From: Mongoliimonas terrestris
GTDB lineage: Bacteria; Pseudomonadota; Alphaproteobacteria; Rhizobiales; Pleomorphomonadaceae
Direction: 5' to 3'
Length of the DNA stretch: 64,000 nt
Assembly: GCF_001927285.1 (NCBI RefSeq)
Contig: NZ_MSIG01000019.1
Span: 1-64,000 of the forward strand
Shown in pieces: positions 43,693-51,561 of the stretch (positions are counted from its first letter, which is position 1; every line of letters begins with the position of its first letter). A program made the position numbers and the translations under genes. Under the pieces are notes generated by a model. That model had not been told where the DNA came from, ran no database searches, and saw only the letters and a program-made list of their open reading frames with translations.

Positions 43693-44823
43693 ATGACCGC
43701 TCGCATCCTTGATTTCCTCGCTTCCCGACGTCCCGAGGGTCCCTGCCTCGTGGTCGACCTCGACGTCGTGCGCGACAACTTCCTGACCTTCCGCCATGCG
43801 CTGCCCGACACCCGCGTGTTCTACGCGGTGAAGGCCAACCCGGCGCCGGAGATCCTGTCGCTCCTCGCCGAACTCGGCTCGTGCTTCGACTGCGCCTCCG
43901 TGGCGGAGATTCAGATGGCGCTCGCCGCTGGTGCCACGGCCGACCGCATCTCTTTCGGCAACACGATCAAGAAGGAGGCCGACATCGCCCGTGCCCGCCG
44001 GCTCGGCATCGACCTCTTCGCGGTCGACTGCGAGGCCGAGGTGGAGAAGATCGCCCGTCAGGCGCCCGGCGCCCGGGTGTTCTGCCGCATCCTCTGCGAC
44101 GGCGCGGGCGCCGAGTGGCCCCTGTCGCGCAAGTTCGGTTGCGAGCCGGAGATGGCGGTCGACGTTCTGGAGCACGCCCATCGCCTCGGCCTGCAGGCCT
44201 ATGGCGTGTCCTTCCACGTGGGCTCCCAGCAGGGCAACACGGAAGCCTGGGACGGCGCGCTCGCCTCGTCGGCCCATCTCTTCCGCACGCTCGCCGAGCG
44301 CGGCATTCAGCTGAAGATGGTCAACCTCGGCGGCGGCTTCCCGACCCGCTACCTGAAGGACGTGCCGGCCACCGAGGCCTACGCCCGCTCGATCACCGAC
44401 GCGATCCGCCGCCACTTCGGCAACGCGATCCCGGAGACGATCATCGAGCCGGGTCGCGGCATGGTGGGCGGCGCCGGCATCATCAAGGCCGAGGTCGTGC
44501 TGATCTCCAAGAAGCAGACCAGCGACGACACGCGCTGGGTGTTCCTGGACATCGGCAAGTTCGGCGGCCTTGCCGAGACCATGGACGAGTCCATCCGCTA
44601 CCCGATCCGCACCGGGCGGGACGGCGGCGACGTGGCCCCGTGCATCCTGGCCGGCCCGACCTGCGATTCGGCCGACGTGCTCTACGAAAAGACCCCCTAC
44701 GCGCTGCCGCTCTCCCTGGAGATCGGCGACGAGGTGCTGATCGAGGGCACGGGCGCCTACACCACCACCTATTCGGCGGTGGCGTTCAACGGCTTCGAGC
44801 CGCTGCGCAGCTACGTGATCTGA
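43693..44823 (+). CDS. Ornithine/lysine-type decarboxylase (PLP fold type III)
   Basis: A 376-residue eukaryote-like ornithine decarboxylase of the alanine-racemase fold, making putrescine from ornithine. Features: PLP lysine Lys47 in FYAVKANPAPEIL, SFHVGSQQGN, the phosphate loop in NLGGGFPTRY, EPGRGMVGGAG, and the catalytic cysteine Cys324 in LAGPTCDSADVLYEK. Similar alphaproteobacterial enzymes accept ornithine or lysine, so specificity is not certain. The ATG at 43693 begins right at the conserved start. It lies behind the long structured leader, suggesting RNA-level control by a polyamine-related signal, and is followed by a GNAT gene. Confidence 0.94.
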   Translation: MTARILDFLASRRPEGPCLVVDLDVVRDNFLTFRHALPDTRVFYAVKANPAPEILSLLAELGSCFDCASVAEIQMALAAGATADRISFGNTIKKEADIARARRLGIDLFAVDCEAEVEKIARQAPGARVFCRILCDGAGAEWPLSRKFGCEPEMAVDVLEHAHRLGLQAYGVSFHVGSQQGNTEAWDGALASSAHLFRTLAERGIQLKMVNLGGGFPTRYLKDVPATEAYARSITDAIRRHFGNAIPETIIEPGRGMVGGAGIIKAEVVLISKKQTSDDTRWVFLDIGKFGGLAETMDESIRYPIRTGRDGGDVAPCILAGPTCDSADVLYEKTPYALPLSLEIGDEVLIEGTGAYTTTYSAVAFNGFEPLRSYVI

Positions 44824-44977
44824 GGCGCCCAGCCTCGATCCGGCCGATGGCGGCGCCTCCCCTTGGCGGAGGTCCCGTTCCACGGCCCGAGACCGGCGGA
44901 CACCTCCGCCGGCACCTTTTCCCGCACCGGTGCCCCTCAGGGTGGCGCCGGCACCTCTGGTGTCTGTATCGCGTGCC

Positions 44978-44995
44978 GCGCGGCCTTTGCCGCGC
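44978..44995 (+). promoter_or_regulatory. Stem-loop just upstream of the GNAT gene
   Basis: Arms GCGCGGC and GCCGCGC with loop CTTT, ending 23 bases before the GNAT start codon and just before its GGGGAAGG ribosome site. There is no T tract. It could be an RNA processing or translational control element between the decarboxylase and the acetyltransferase. Confidence 0.4.
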
Positions 44996-45018
44996 GCCGC
45001 GGGGAAGGTCGCATCTCG

Positions 45019-45555
45019 ATGATCACCTACCTGGACGAAGCGCCGCATGACGTCGGCGCCCGCGAGGCCCTGCTCGACCGCGCGTTCGGCCCGGCCCGCT
45101 TCCTGAAGTCCTCCGAGCGCATTCGCGCCGGCCGCCTGCCGGCGGAGGGCCTGTCGCTGATCGCCAAGGACGGCGAGCGGCTGGTCGGCACCGTGCGGCT
45201 CTGGCACGTGGCCGCCGGCCACACCGGCCGCGAGGGCCTGCTCCTCGGTCCGCTCGCGGTGGCGGCCGACCAGCAGGGCACCGGCGTCGGCGGCGCCCTG
45301 ATGCGCCTTGCGCTCGCCCGTGCGAAGGCGCTCGGTCACGGCGCCGTGCTCCTCGTCGGCGATGCGCCCTACTACGGCCGCTTCGGCTTCACGGCAGAGC
45401 GGACGGCGGGCCTTGCCATGCCGGGGCCGTACGAGCGGCATCGCTTCCTGGCCGTGGAACTGCGGCCGGGAGCCCTCCTTGGCGCCGAGGGCGTGCTCCG
45501 CCCGACGGGACCGCGGCTGCCGGTGGACGTGCCGGCGCTCGAAGCCGCCGCCTGA
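45019..45555 (+). CDS. GNAT-family N-acetyltransferase
   Basis: A 178-residue acetyl-CoA-dependent acetyltransferase. It contains LLLGPLAVAADQQGTGVGGA (motif A, with the Q-x-x-G-x-G/A pyrophosphate loop) and DAPYYGRFGFTAERT (motif B, a frequent signature of this clade). A GGGGAAGG lies ten bases before the ATG. The same decarboxylase-acetyltransferase pairing occurs in related alphaproteobacteria, so a polyamine or amino acid may be the acceptor, which is inference. It is closed by an intrinsic terminator 35 bases downstream. Confidence 0.92.
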   Translation: MITYLDEAPHDVGAREALLDRAFGPARFLKSSERIRAGRLPAEGLSLIAKDGERLVGTVRLWHVAAGHTGREGLLLGPLAVAADQQGTGVGGALMRLALARAKALGHGAVLLVGDAPYYGRFGFTAERTAGLAMPGPYERHRFLAVELRPGALLGAEGVLRPTGPRLPVDVPALEAAA

Positions 45556-45589
45556 CCGTCTATCGGCGATCGGACCCTCACACGACGAC

Positions 45590-45618
45590 GCGGGCGTCCG
45601 GAAGACGCCCGCTGCTTT
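45590..45618 (+). terminator. Intrinsic terminator after the GNAT gene
   Basis: Arms GCGGGCGTC and GACGCCCGC with loop CGGAA, followed by TGCTTTT. A textbook plus-strand terminator that ends the decarboxylase-GNAT unit. Confidence 0.85.
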
Positions 45619-45672
45619 TCAGCCGTCTTCCGGCATGTCTATATGTCCGCGGGTCAACGACTGGAGGGGCGC

Positions 45673-46671
45673 ATGTTCGTGACCGGACTCGACGTGGCCA
45701 TTGCGGCCTTTTTCATTCTCGCGGTCATCGTCTTCTTCGCCGGCATCAAGCAGGTGCCGCAGGGGTCCAACTGGACCGTGGAGCGGTTCGGCCGCTACAC
45801 GAAGACGCTTTATCCGGGCCTCAACCTCATCGTCCCCTTCGTGGACCGGGTCGGCTCGAAGCTCAACATGATGGAGCAGGTGCTGGACGTGCCGTCCCAG
45901 GAGATCATCACCCGGGACAACGCCACCTGCACGGTCGACGGCGTCGCCTTCTTCCAGGTGCTCGACGCCTCCCGCGCCGCCTACGAGATCACCGGGCTGC
46001 AGAACGCCATCCTCAACATCACCATGACCAACATCCGCACGGTCATGGGCTCCATGGACCTCGACAATCTTCTCTCCAACCGCGACGAGATCAACACGCG
46101 CCTTCTGCACGTGGTGGACGCCGCCACGGAAAGCTGGGGCGTGAAGATCACCCGCGTCGAGATCAAGGACATCAACCCGCCGGCCGACCTCGTCGAATCG
46201 ATGGCGCGCCAGATGAAGGCGGAGCGCGACAAGCGCGCCTCCATCCTGGAGGCCGAGGGCCAGCGGGCGGCGCAGATCCTGAAGGCCGAGGGCGAGAAGC
46301 AGGCGCAGGTGCTGCAGGCCGAAGGCCGGCGCGAGGCCGCCTACCGGGACGCGGAGGCGCGCGAACGGCTCGCCGAGGCGGAGGCCAAGGCGACGCTGCT
46401 CGTCTCCGAATCGGTCTCCAAGGGCGACGTGCAGGCGCTGAACTACTTCATCGCCGACAAGTACACCCAGGCGCTCGCCCAGTTCGCCCATTCGCCCAAC
46501 CAGAAGATCCTGATGCTGCCCATGGAGGCGACCGCGCTGCTCGGCTCCCTCGGCGGCATCGCCGAACTGGCGCGCGCCACTTTCGGCGACGACGGCAGCC
46601 CGCCGCAGCCGCCGCGCCGGCGGAGCGGCTTCGTGCCGTCGGTCGGCACGCCGCCCGACGGCAACGGTTGA
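45673..46671 (+). CDS. SPFH/Band 7 slipin-type protein (QmcA/YbbK-like)
   Basis: A 332-residue membrane-anchored SPFH protein. An N-terminal helix (about residues 6-27) precedes the Band 7 domain from VPQGSNWTVERFGRYTKTLY onward, with the conserved NIRTVMGSMDLDNLLSNRDE. A long charged coiled coil follows (residues about 190-265, rich in EAEG/EAR repeats), and then a proline/arginine-rich end. Such slipins form ring-like cages at the membrane and work with NfeD, which is encoded next with a 30-base gap. GGAGG stands five bases before the ATG. Confidence 0.95.
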   Translation: MFVTGLDVAIAAFFILAVIVFFAGIKQVPQGSNWTVERFGRYTKTLYPGLNLIVPFVDRVGSKLNMMEQVLDVPSQEIITRDNATCTVDGVAFFQVLDASRAAYEITGLQNAILNITMTNIRTVMGSMDLDNLLSNRDEINTRLLHVVDAATESWGVKITRVEIKDINPPADLVESMARQMKAERDKRASILEAEGQRAAQILKAEGEKQAQVLQAEGRREAAYRDAEARERLAEAEAKATLLVSESVSKGDVQALNYFIADKYTQALAQFAHSPNQKILMLPMEATALLGSLGGIAELARATFGDDGSPPQPPRRRSGFVPSVGTPPDGNG

Positions 46672-46701
46672 CCGCGGCGGCGGACGGGGGAGGGCGCATC
46701 G

Positions 46702-47148
46702 ATGATCGCGGAGGTGCTGCAGATGCTCGGGCCGTGGACCTGGTGGGTCCTCGGCATCATCCTCGCGGCCGTCGAGGTGGTGGCGCCGGGCGCCTTCTTC
46801 CTGTGGTTCGCCATGGCGGCCATCCTCGTCGGTGTGATCGCCCTTGCGGTGGACCTCGGCTGGCAGGTTGAGATCCTGCTCTTCATCGTCTTCGCCGTCA
46901 TCGCGGCCTTCCTCGGCCGCCGCTTCTACGGCACGACGGAGGACACCAGCACCGCCGGGACGCTCAACGATCGCCTGCGCCGGCAGGTCGGCCGGCCGGC
47001 GGTGCTGGAGACGGCCATCGCCAACGGCACCGGCCACATCCGCCTGGACGACACGCTCTGGCGGGTGGAGGGGCCGGACCTTCCGGCCGGCACGCCGGTC
47101 ACCATCGTCAGCGTGGACAACGGACGGCTGCGGGTCGCGGCACGCTGA
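46702..47148 (+). CDS. NfeD family membrane protein (short form)
   Basis: A 148-residue protein. Two to three membrane helices at the N-terminus (MIAEVLQMLGPWTWWVLGII, then FFLWFAMAAILVGVIAL, EILLFIVFAVIAAFLG) precede a C-terminal OB-fold NfeD domain (residues about 90-148, IRLDDTLWRVEGPDLPAG and VSVDNGRLRV). It is the short NfeD1b-type without a protease domain and partners with the upstream slipin. GGGGGAGGG lies upstream of the ATG. Confidence 0.94.
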   Translation: MIAEVLQMLGPWTWWVLGIILAAVEVVAPGAFFLWFAMAAILVGVIALAVDLGWQVEILLFIVFAVIAAFLGRRFYGTTEDTSTAGTLNDRLRRQVGRPAVLETAIANGTGHIRLDDTLWRVEGPDLPAGTPVTIVSVDNGRLRVAAR

Positions 47149-47303
47149 ACCGGTCGCCCGAACATGGCCGCACGGCCTTCGAGCGGGATGCATAACGGCA
47201 ACTGAATACCATCTGTTAACCGCGTTCGTTTACCGATTGGAAACGGGCCTGCCGAGCCCGCGCGTCTTTCCGATCGTCTCCGAACCCGGTCCAGCCCCTT
47301 TCC

Positions 47304-48839
47304 ATGCGGTCCCGCCTCCTCGCCGTCCTCGCTGCCGCCGGTCTGGTGGCCGGAGCCGCCCCGGCGGTCCACGGCCAGACCGTGGGCGTCGAAGCGGGCG
47401 CGCCGGCGGTCCGCCCGCCGGAGGCTGGCACAGCTGGCGGCGCAACGGCGTCGGACAGCCTGGACGGGCTGATCGAAGATCTCCTGCCCCCTGCCGATCC
47501 CGGCCTCGCCGACCCGCTCGGCCCGATTGACCCGGACGCGGTCGAGGCCGACGCGCCCGCTACGCCCGCCACCGCCACCGCTGCGGCGCGTCCCGAGACG
47601 CCGCTCACCGCGGACGGGTTGCGCGCCTCGCTGGTTCCCGCCGCCGCGCTCGGCCCGGCCGTGCGCCCGGTCCGTCCGGTCCAGTCCGTGCTGCCGGTCG
47701 TCGGTGCCGCCCCCATCCCTGTGAACACGGAGGAGGCGGCGCGCCAGGCTTTCGAGCCGATCGGGCTCAGGGTGCGCACCTTCACGGTCTTCGCCAGCGC
47801 CACCACCGGGATGGGCTGGTCGTCGAACCCGAGCGAAAGCCCGGACGGAGAGGGCGAGGCCTATTGGCGCCTCGGCGGCGAGGTGATCGCCCGATCCGAC
47901 GCGGACGCCCGCGCCGGCCTCGATCTCACCCTCCGCGGCGGCATCCGCGACTACGCGGGCGGTGACCGGGAGATCGAGCCCTCCACCGAATTCCTCGCCG
48001 ACGGGCGTTACGATGTGACGGAGGTCGACCGCCTCACCGCGGGCCTGCGCTACAGCTTCGCCACGGAGACCGGGTTTTCCGCGGAGACCGGCCCGGCGAC
48101 CGGTGCCGCCATCCACACCCTTTCGGCCACCGCCGGCTACACCCGCGCGGCGGGCCTCATCGGCCTCAGCCTGCGCGGCGCCGTCGACCGCACGATCTAC
48201 GACGGCGACGATCGGGACAACACGCTCGTCTCCGGCACCTTGCGCCTCACCCTCGACTCCGGCGCGGTGTTCGAGCCCTTCGTGGAGACGAGCCTCTTCA
48301 CCCGTCTCCCCGACCGGACGGTGGACGAGGCCGGCTTCCGCCGGTCGAGCGTCGGCGGCGAGATGAAGGTCGGCACCGGCGTCGACACCGGCCTCGTCAC
48401 CGGCGAAGTGGCGGTGGGCTATGCCACGGAAGTCCTCGACGACGACCGGCTAGACCCGCTCCGCGGCATGCTGGTGGAGGCCTCGCTAGCCTGGGCGATC
48501 ACGCCGCTCACCACCATCACCCTCACGGCCGACACCCTGTTCGAGACCAGCCGCCTCGCCGATGCTAGCGGCGCCATCACCCGGTCGGCCGGCGTGGCGG
48601 TCGCCCATGCGCTGAGGCCCAATCTCATCCTGGATGCGGGCGGCGTCCTCTCCTTCCAGGACTATGAGGGGATCGACCGGTCGGTGACGCGCGTGGCCGC
48701 CCGGGCGGGTGCCGCCTGGCGGCTCAACCGGTCGATGGAGGTCACGCTCTCGGCCACGCACGAGGTGGCGGACAGCTCCGTCAACGGCGAGGATATCCAC
48801 GAGACGACCGTGGAGGCCGGCATCACCGTGCGCCCCTGA
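47304..48839 (+). CDS. Outer-membrane beta-barrel protein (BBP2-like)
   Basis: A 511-residue exported protein. The signal peptide (LLAVLAAAGLVAGAAPAVHG) is followed by a low-complexity Ala/Pro region (residues about 25-130). A C-terminal barrel runs from about residue 150 and shows alternating amphipathic strands such as LRVRTFTVFASATTGMGWSS, AGLDLTLRGGIRDYAGGD and MEVTLSATHEVADSSVN. It ends in the strand TTVEAGITVRP. It resembles outer_BBP2-family proteins of alphaproteobacteria. The function is not known; a porin-like or exopolysaccharide-related role would be a guess. A hairpin terminator follows. Confidence 0.8.
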   Translation: MRSRLLAVLAAAGLVAGAAPAVHGQTVGVEAGAPAVRPPEAGTAGGATASDSLDGLIEDLLPPADPGLADPLGPIDPDAVEADAPATPATATAAARPETPLTADGLRASLVPAAALGPAVRPVRPVQSVLPVVGAAPIPVNTEEAARQAFEPIGLRVRTFTVFASATTGMGWSSNPSESPDGEGEAYWRLGGEVIARSDADARAGLDLTLRGGIRDYAGGDREIEPSTEFLADGRYDVTEVDRLTAGLRYSFATETGFSAETGPATGAAIHTLSATAGYTRAAGLIGLSLRGAVDRTIYDGDDRDNTLVSGTLRLTLDSGAVFEPFVETSLFTRLPDRTVDEAGFRRSSVGGEMKVGTGVDTGLVTGEVAVGYATEVLDDDRLDPLRGMLVEASLAWAITPLTTITLTADTLFETSRLADASGAITRSAGVAVAHALRPNLILDAGGVLSFQDYEGIDRSVTRVAARAGAAWRLNRSMEVTLSATHEVADSSVNGEDIHETTVEAGITVRP

Positions 48840-48861
48840 CCGGTCGATTGGAGACCGAAAA

Positions 48862-48894
48862 GGCCGGCGCCGTGGTCTCGCCCCGGCGCCGGCC
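48862..48894. terminator. Terminator-like hairpin after the beta-barrel gene
   Basis: Eleven base pairs (arms GGCCGGCGCCG and CGGCGCCGGCC) around an 11-base loop, preceded by AAAA. It lies between the convergent beta-barrel and galU genes; the A run gives a T run on the galU strand. Confidence 0.6.
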
Positions 48895-48959
48895 CCTCGA
48901 ACTTGCTCGCATCACGGCCCGACCGGCCGGCGCCCCTTCGGGCTTGGTATCATCCGCTT

Positions 48960-49002
48960 GCTGCCATCCGGCAGCAGGGTCACGTTGCCGCCATCCGGCA
49001 GC
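48960..49002. repeat. Tandem pair of near-identical hairpin units after galU
   Basis: Two 16-base units, GCTGCCATCCGGCAGC at 48960 and GCCGCCATCCGGCAGC at 48987, differ by one base. Each folds into a six-base-pair hairpin with loop ATCC (the second with one G-U or mismatched pair, depending on strand). They sit directly after the galU stop, so they may form a tandem transcript-end structure for galU. Confidence 0.6.
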
Positions 49003-49008
49003 GGGTGC

Positions 49009-49884
49009 TCAGCGCAGCAGCGCGGCGAGCTCGGACTTGATGTTCGGGTGGATGTCCGTCCGCTCCTGGCCGTAGGCGATGTTCGCCTGCAGGAAGCCGA
49101 GCTTGGTGCCGGTGTCGAACGTGGTGCCGCGGAAGCGCACGCCGTAGAACGGGCTGGTCTCCACGAGGCGGAGCATGGAATCGGTCAACTGGATCTCGTT
49201 GCCGGCACCCCGCTCCTGGGTCTCCAGAAGATCGAAGATCTCCGGCTGCAGGATGTAGCGGCCCGAGATGAAGAGGTTGGACGGCGCTTCCGCGGGCTTG
49301 GGCTTCTCCACCATGCCTTTGATCTGGTGCACGTCCTCGTCGAGCGTGTCCCCGAGCGCCACGATGCCGTAGGACGAGGTCTGCGCCGGATCGCAGGCTT
49401 CCAGGCTGAGCACGTTGCCGCCGGTCTTGGCGTAGGCGTCCACCATGCTCTTCAGACACGGTGTATGATGCTTCATCAGCATGTCCGGCAACAGGACGGC
49501 GAAGGGTTCGTCGCCGATGATGTCCCGGGCGCACCAAACCGCGTGGCCGAGGCCGAGGGGCGCCTGCTGGCGGGTGAAGCTGGTGGCACCGGCCTTGGGC
49601 AGGTCGCGGTTCACGCTCTCCAGGGCTTCGGTCTTGTTCCGGCTCTCCAGGGTCGCGTTCAGCTCGAAATTGATGTCGAAATGATCCTCGATGATGGCCT
49701 TGCCGCGCCCGGTGACGAACACGAAGTGCTCGATACCCGCAGCCTTGGCCTCATCGACCACATACTGCAGGGCGGGCCGATCCACCACGGTCAGCATTTC
49801 CTTGGGAACCGCTTTCGTCGCCGGCAGAAATCGCGTTCCGAGACCGGCTACCGGAAACACCGCCTTGCGTATCGTCTTGGTCAT
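49009..49884 (-). CDS. galU: UTP-glucose-1-phosphate uridylyltransferase
   Basis: A 291-residue nucleotidyltransferase that makes UDP-glucose for exopolysaccharide, osmoregulated glucans and galactose metabolism. The active-site segment is FPVAGLGTRFLPATKAVPKE at the N-terminus, followed by PALQYVVDEAKAAGIEHFVF, APLGLGHAVWCARD and MVEKPKPAEAPSNLFISGRY. The ATG at 49884 has GGAG six bases upstream; an in-frame TTG four codons earlier was not used. It is monocistronic, with twin hairpins after the stop. Confidence 0.97.
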   Translation of the reverse strand: MTKTIRKAVFPVAGLGTRFLPATKAVPKEMLTVVDRPALQYVVDEAKAAGIEHFVFVTGRGKAIIEDHFDINFELNATLESRNKTEALESVNRDLPKAGATSFTRQQAPLGLGHAVWCARDIIGDEPFAVLLPDMLMKHHTPCLKSMVDAYAKTGGNVLSLEACDPAQTSSYGIVALGDTLDEDVHQIKGMVEKPKPAEAPSNLFISGRYILQPEIFDLLETQERGAGNEIQLTDSMLRLVETSPFYGVRFRGTTFDTGTKLGFLQANIAYGQERTDIHPNIKSELAALLR

Positions 49885-50097
49885 TCCATGCTCCAAGTTC
49901 CAACCGAACCGGCGATCCTGCTGATCCCGCCATGATCCGGCTAATGGCCGCCAACCTATATGTCCGGAACAGTACGATTAACACCGTTCCGTTTCCATTA
50001 AAAAGACGGCGATTTGGCCTCTTTTCATCACGTTAACGCATCGTTAATCTTAAATGCTCCAGTAAATGAAATCTTACCTCTCGTTTCGGAAGTTCTG

Positions 50098-51372
50098 ATG
50101 ACCCTACGCTTGATGCCCAAGCTCATCGCCGTGGCTCTTCTTTGCGCCGGTTTGACCGGGTGTCTGTCGCTCGGCGGGCCGATGGGCTTCGACGGTGCAC
50201 TGAACGCGGGTGAGCCGCCGCGATCCGACGGACCGATTCCGCGAGAATTCACTGCCTTCGTGGAGACACTGTGGCCGGATGCCGCCGCCAAGGGCGTGTC
50301 GCGCCGCACATTCGAAGCCGCCTTCGACGGGGTGGGCCCGGACCAGGGGGTTCTCGATGCGGCCAACCGGCAGGCGGAATTCGTCAAGCCGATCTGGGAG
50401 TATCTCGACGGCGCGGTGACCGACACCCGTATCGCCACCGGCCGGGAGATGCTGACGGTGCACCGGGCGAGCCTCGATCGGATCGAGGCGGCCTACGGGG
50501 TCCCTCGTACCTTCGTGGTGGCGATCTGGGGCATGGAGAGTTCCTACGGGGCGGTCCTGAACAACCCGCGCATCGTCCGCAACGCCGTCCGCGCCCTGGC
50601 GACCCTCGCCTGGAAGGGCGGGCGCCGGGCAAAGTACGGCCGCAACCAGCTCCTGGCGGTGCTGCGCATCCTGGAGCGGGGGGACACCGACCCGATCCAC
50701 ATCACCGGGTCCTGGGCGGGCGCCATGGGGCACACCCAGTTCATTCCCACCACCTACGAGGCCTATGCGGTCGACTTCGACGGGGACGGCCGGCGGAACA
50801 TCTGGACGTCCATCCCGGATGCGCTGGCCTCGACCGCCAACTACCTGAACAAATCCGGCTGGCGGAGCGGACAGACCTGGGGCTACGAGGTTCGCCTGCC
50901 CGCGGGCTTCGCGGCCGCGGAGGACAGCCGGCGCACGCTCGGCGAGTGGCAGGCCGCCGGCGTCCTCCGGGCGAACGGGGCCGGTTTCCCGCGCGGCGGC
51001 GACAGTGCGCGCCTGTGGCGGCCGGCCGGCGCGGACGGGCCCGCCTTCCTGCTCCTCCACAATTTCGCGGTCATCAAGCGCTACAACAACGCCAACCCCT
51101 ACGCGCTCGGGGTGGGGCACTTGGCGGACCGGCTCGGCGGCGGCGCGGCCTTCACGGCGCCCTGGCCGTGGGACGAGCAGGCGCTGACCTTTGACGAGCG
51201 CCGGGACCTGCAGTCCGAGCTTGCCCGCCGGGGCTATGACGTCGGCGAGATCGACGGCAAGATCGGATCGGGCACCATCGAGGGCATCCGCGCCTATCAG
51301 GCCTCCGCGGGCCTGCCCGTGACCGGCGAGCCCTCGCAGGACCTGCTCGACCGGCTGAAGGCCGGCCGCTGA
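50098..51372 (+). CDS. Lytic murein transglycosylase lipoprotein (MltB type, SLT_2 plus peptidoglycan-binding domain)
   Basis: A 424-residue envelope enzyme that cleaves peptidoglycan glycan strands to 1,6-anhydro products. The lipoprotein signal LIAVALLCAGLTGC has lipobox LTGC. The SLT_2/MltB domain (residues about 45-345) contains the catalytic glutamate Glu147 in AIWGMESSYGAVLNNP, then GSWAGAMGHTQFIPTTYEAY and the calcium-loop-like DFDGDGRRNIW. A C-terminal peptidoglycan-binding_1 domain (residues about 365-420) has LQSELARRGYDVGEIDGKIG. The ATG at 50098 has CGGAAG six bases upstream. It is followed by a short hairpin. Confidence 0.95.
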   Translation: MTLRLMPKLIAVALLCAGLTGCLSLGGPMGFDGALNAGEPPRSDGPIPREFTAFVETLWPDAAAKGVSRRTFEAAFDGVGPDQGVLDAANRQAEFVKPIWEYLDGAVTDTRIATGREMLTVHRASLDRIEAAYGVPRTFVVAIWGMESSYGAVLNNPRIVRNAVRALATLAWKGGRRAKYGRNQLLAVLRILERGDTDPIHITGSWAGAMGHTQFIPTTYEAYAVDFDGDGRRNIWTSIPDALASTANYLNKSGWRSGQTWGYEVRLPAGFAAAEDSRRTLGEWQAAGVLRANGAGFPRGGDSARLWRPAGADGPAFLLLHNFAVIKRYNNANPYALGVGHLADRLGGGAAFTAPWPWDEQALTFDERRDLQSELARRGYDVGEIDGKIGSGTIEGIRAYQASAGLPVTGEPSQDLLDRLKAGR

Positions 51373-51379
51373 CCTCCGC

Positions 51380-51398
51380 CGCAGGCCGTCGGCCTGCG
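51380..51398 (+). terminator. Hairpin after the transglycosylase gene
   Basis: Arms CGCAGGCC and GGCCTGCG with a three-base loop, seven bases after the stop. There is no T tract, so it is weak as an intrinsic terminator but well placed. Confidence 0.5.
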
Positions 51399-51561
51399 CT
51401 GGTATTTGCGGGTGTCCGTCGTGCCGATTGACCGGATCCACGTCCATCCCCACACTGGGTCCCTTGTGATGCAAGCCCGTCATCCGGGCTGGCGCGTTCA
51501 TGTTCAACCGGCGAGCGCAAGCCGAAGCGCGGCGCCCTGTCGAACGACCCGGAGCGGTCCA

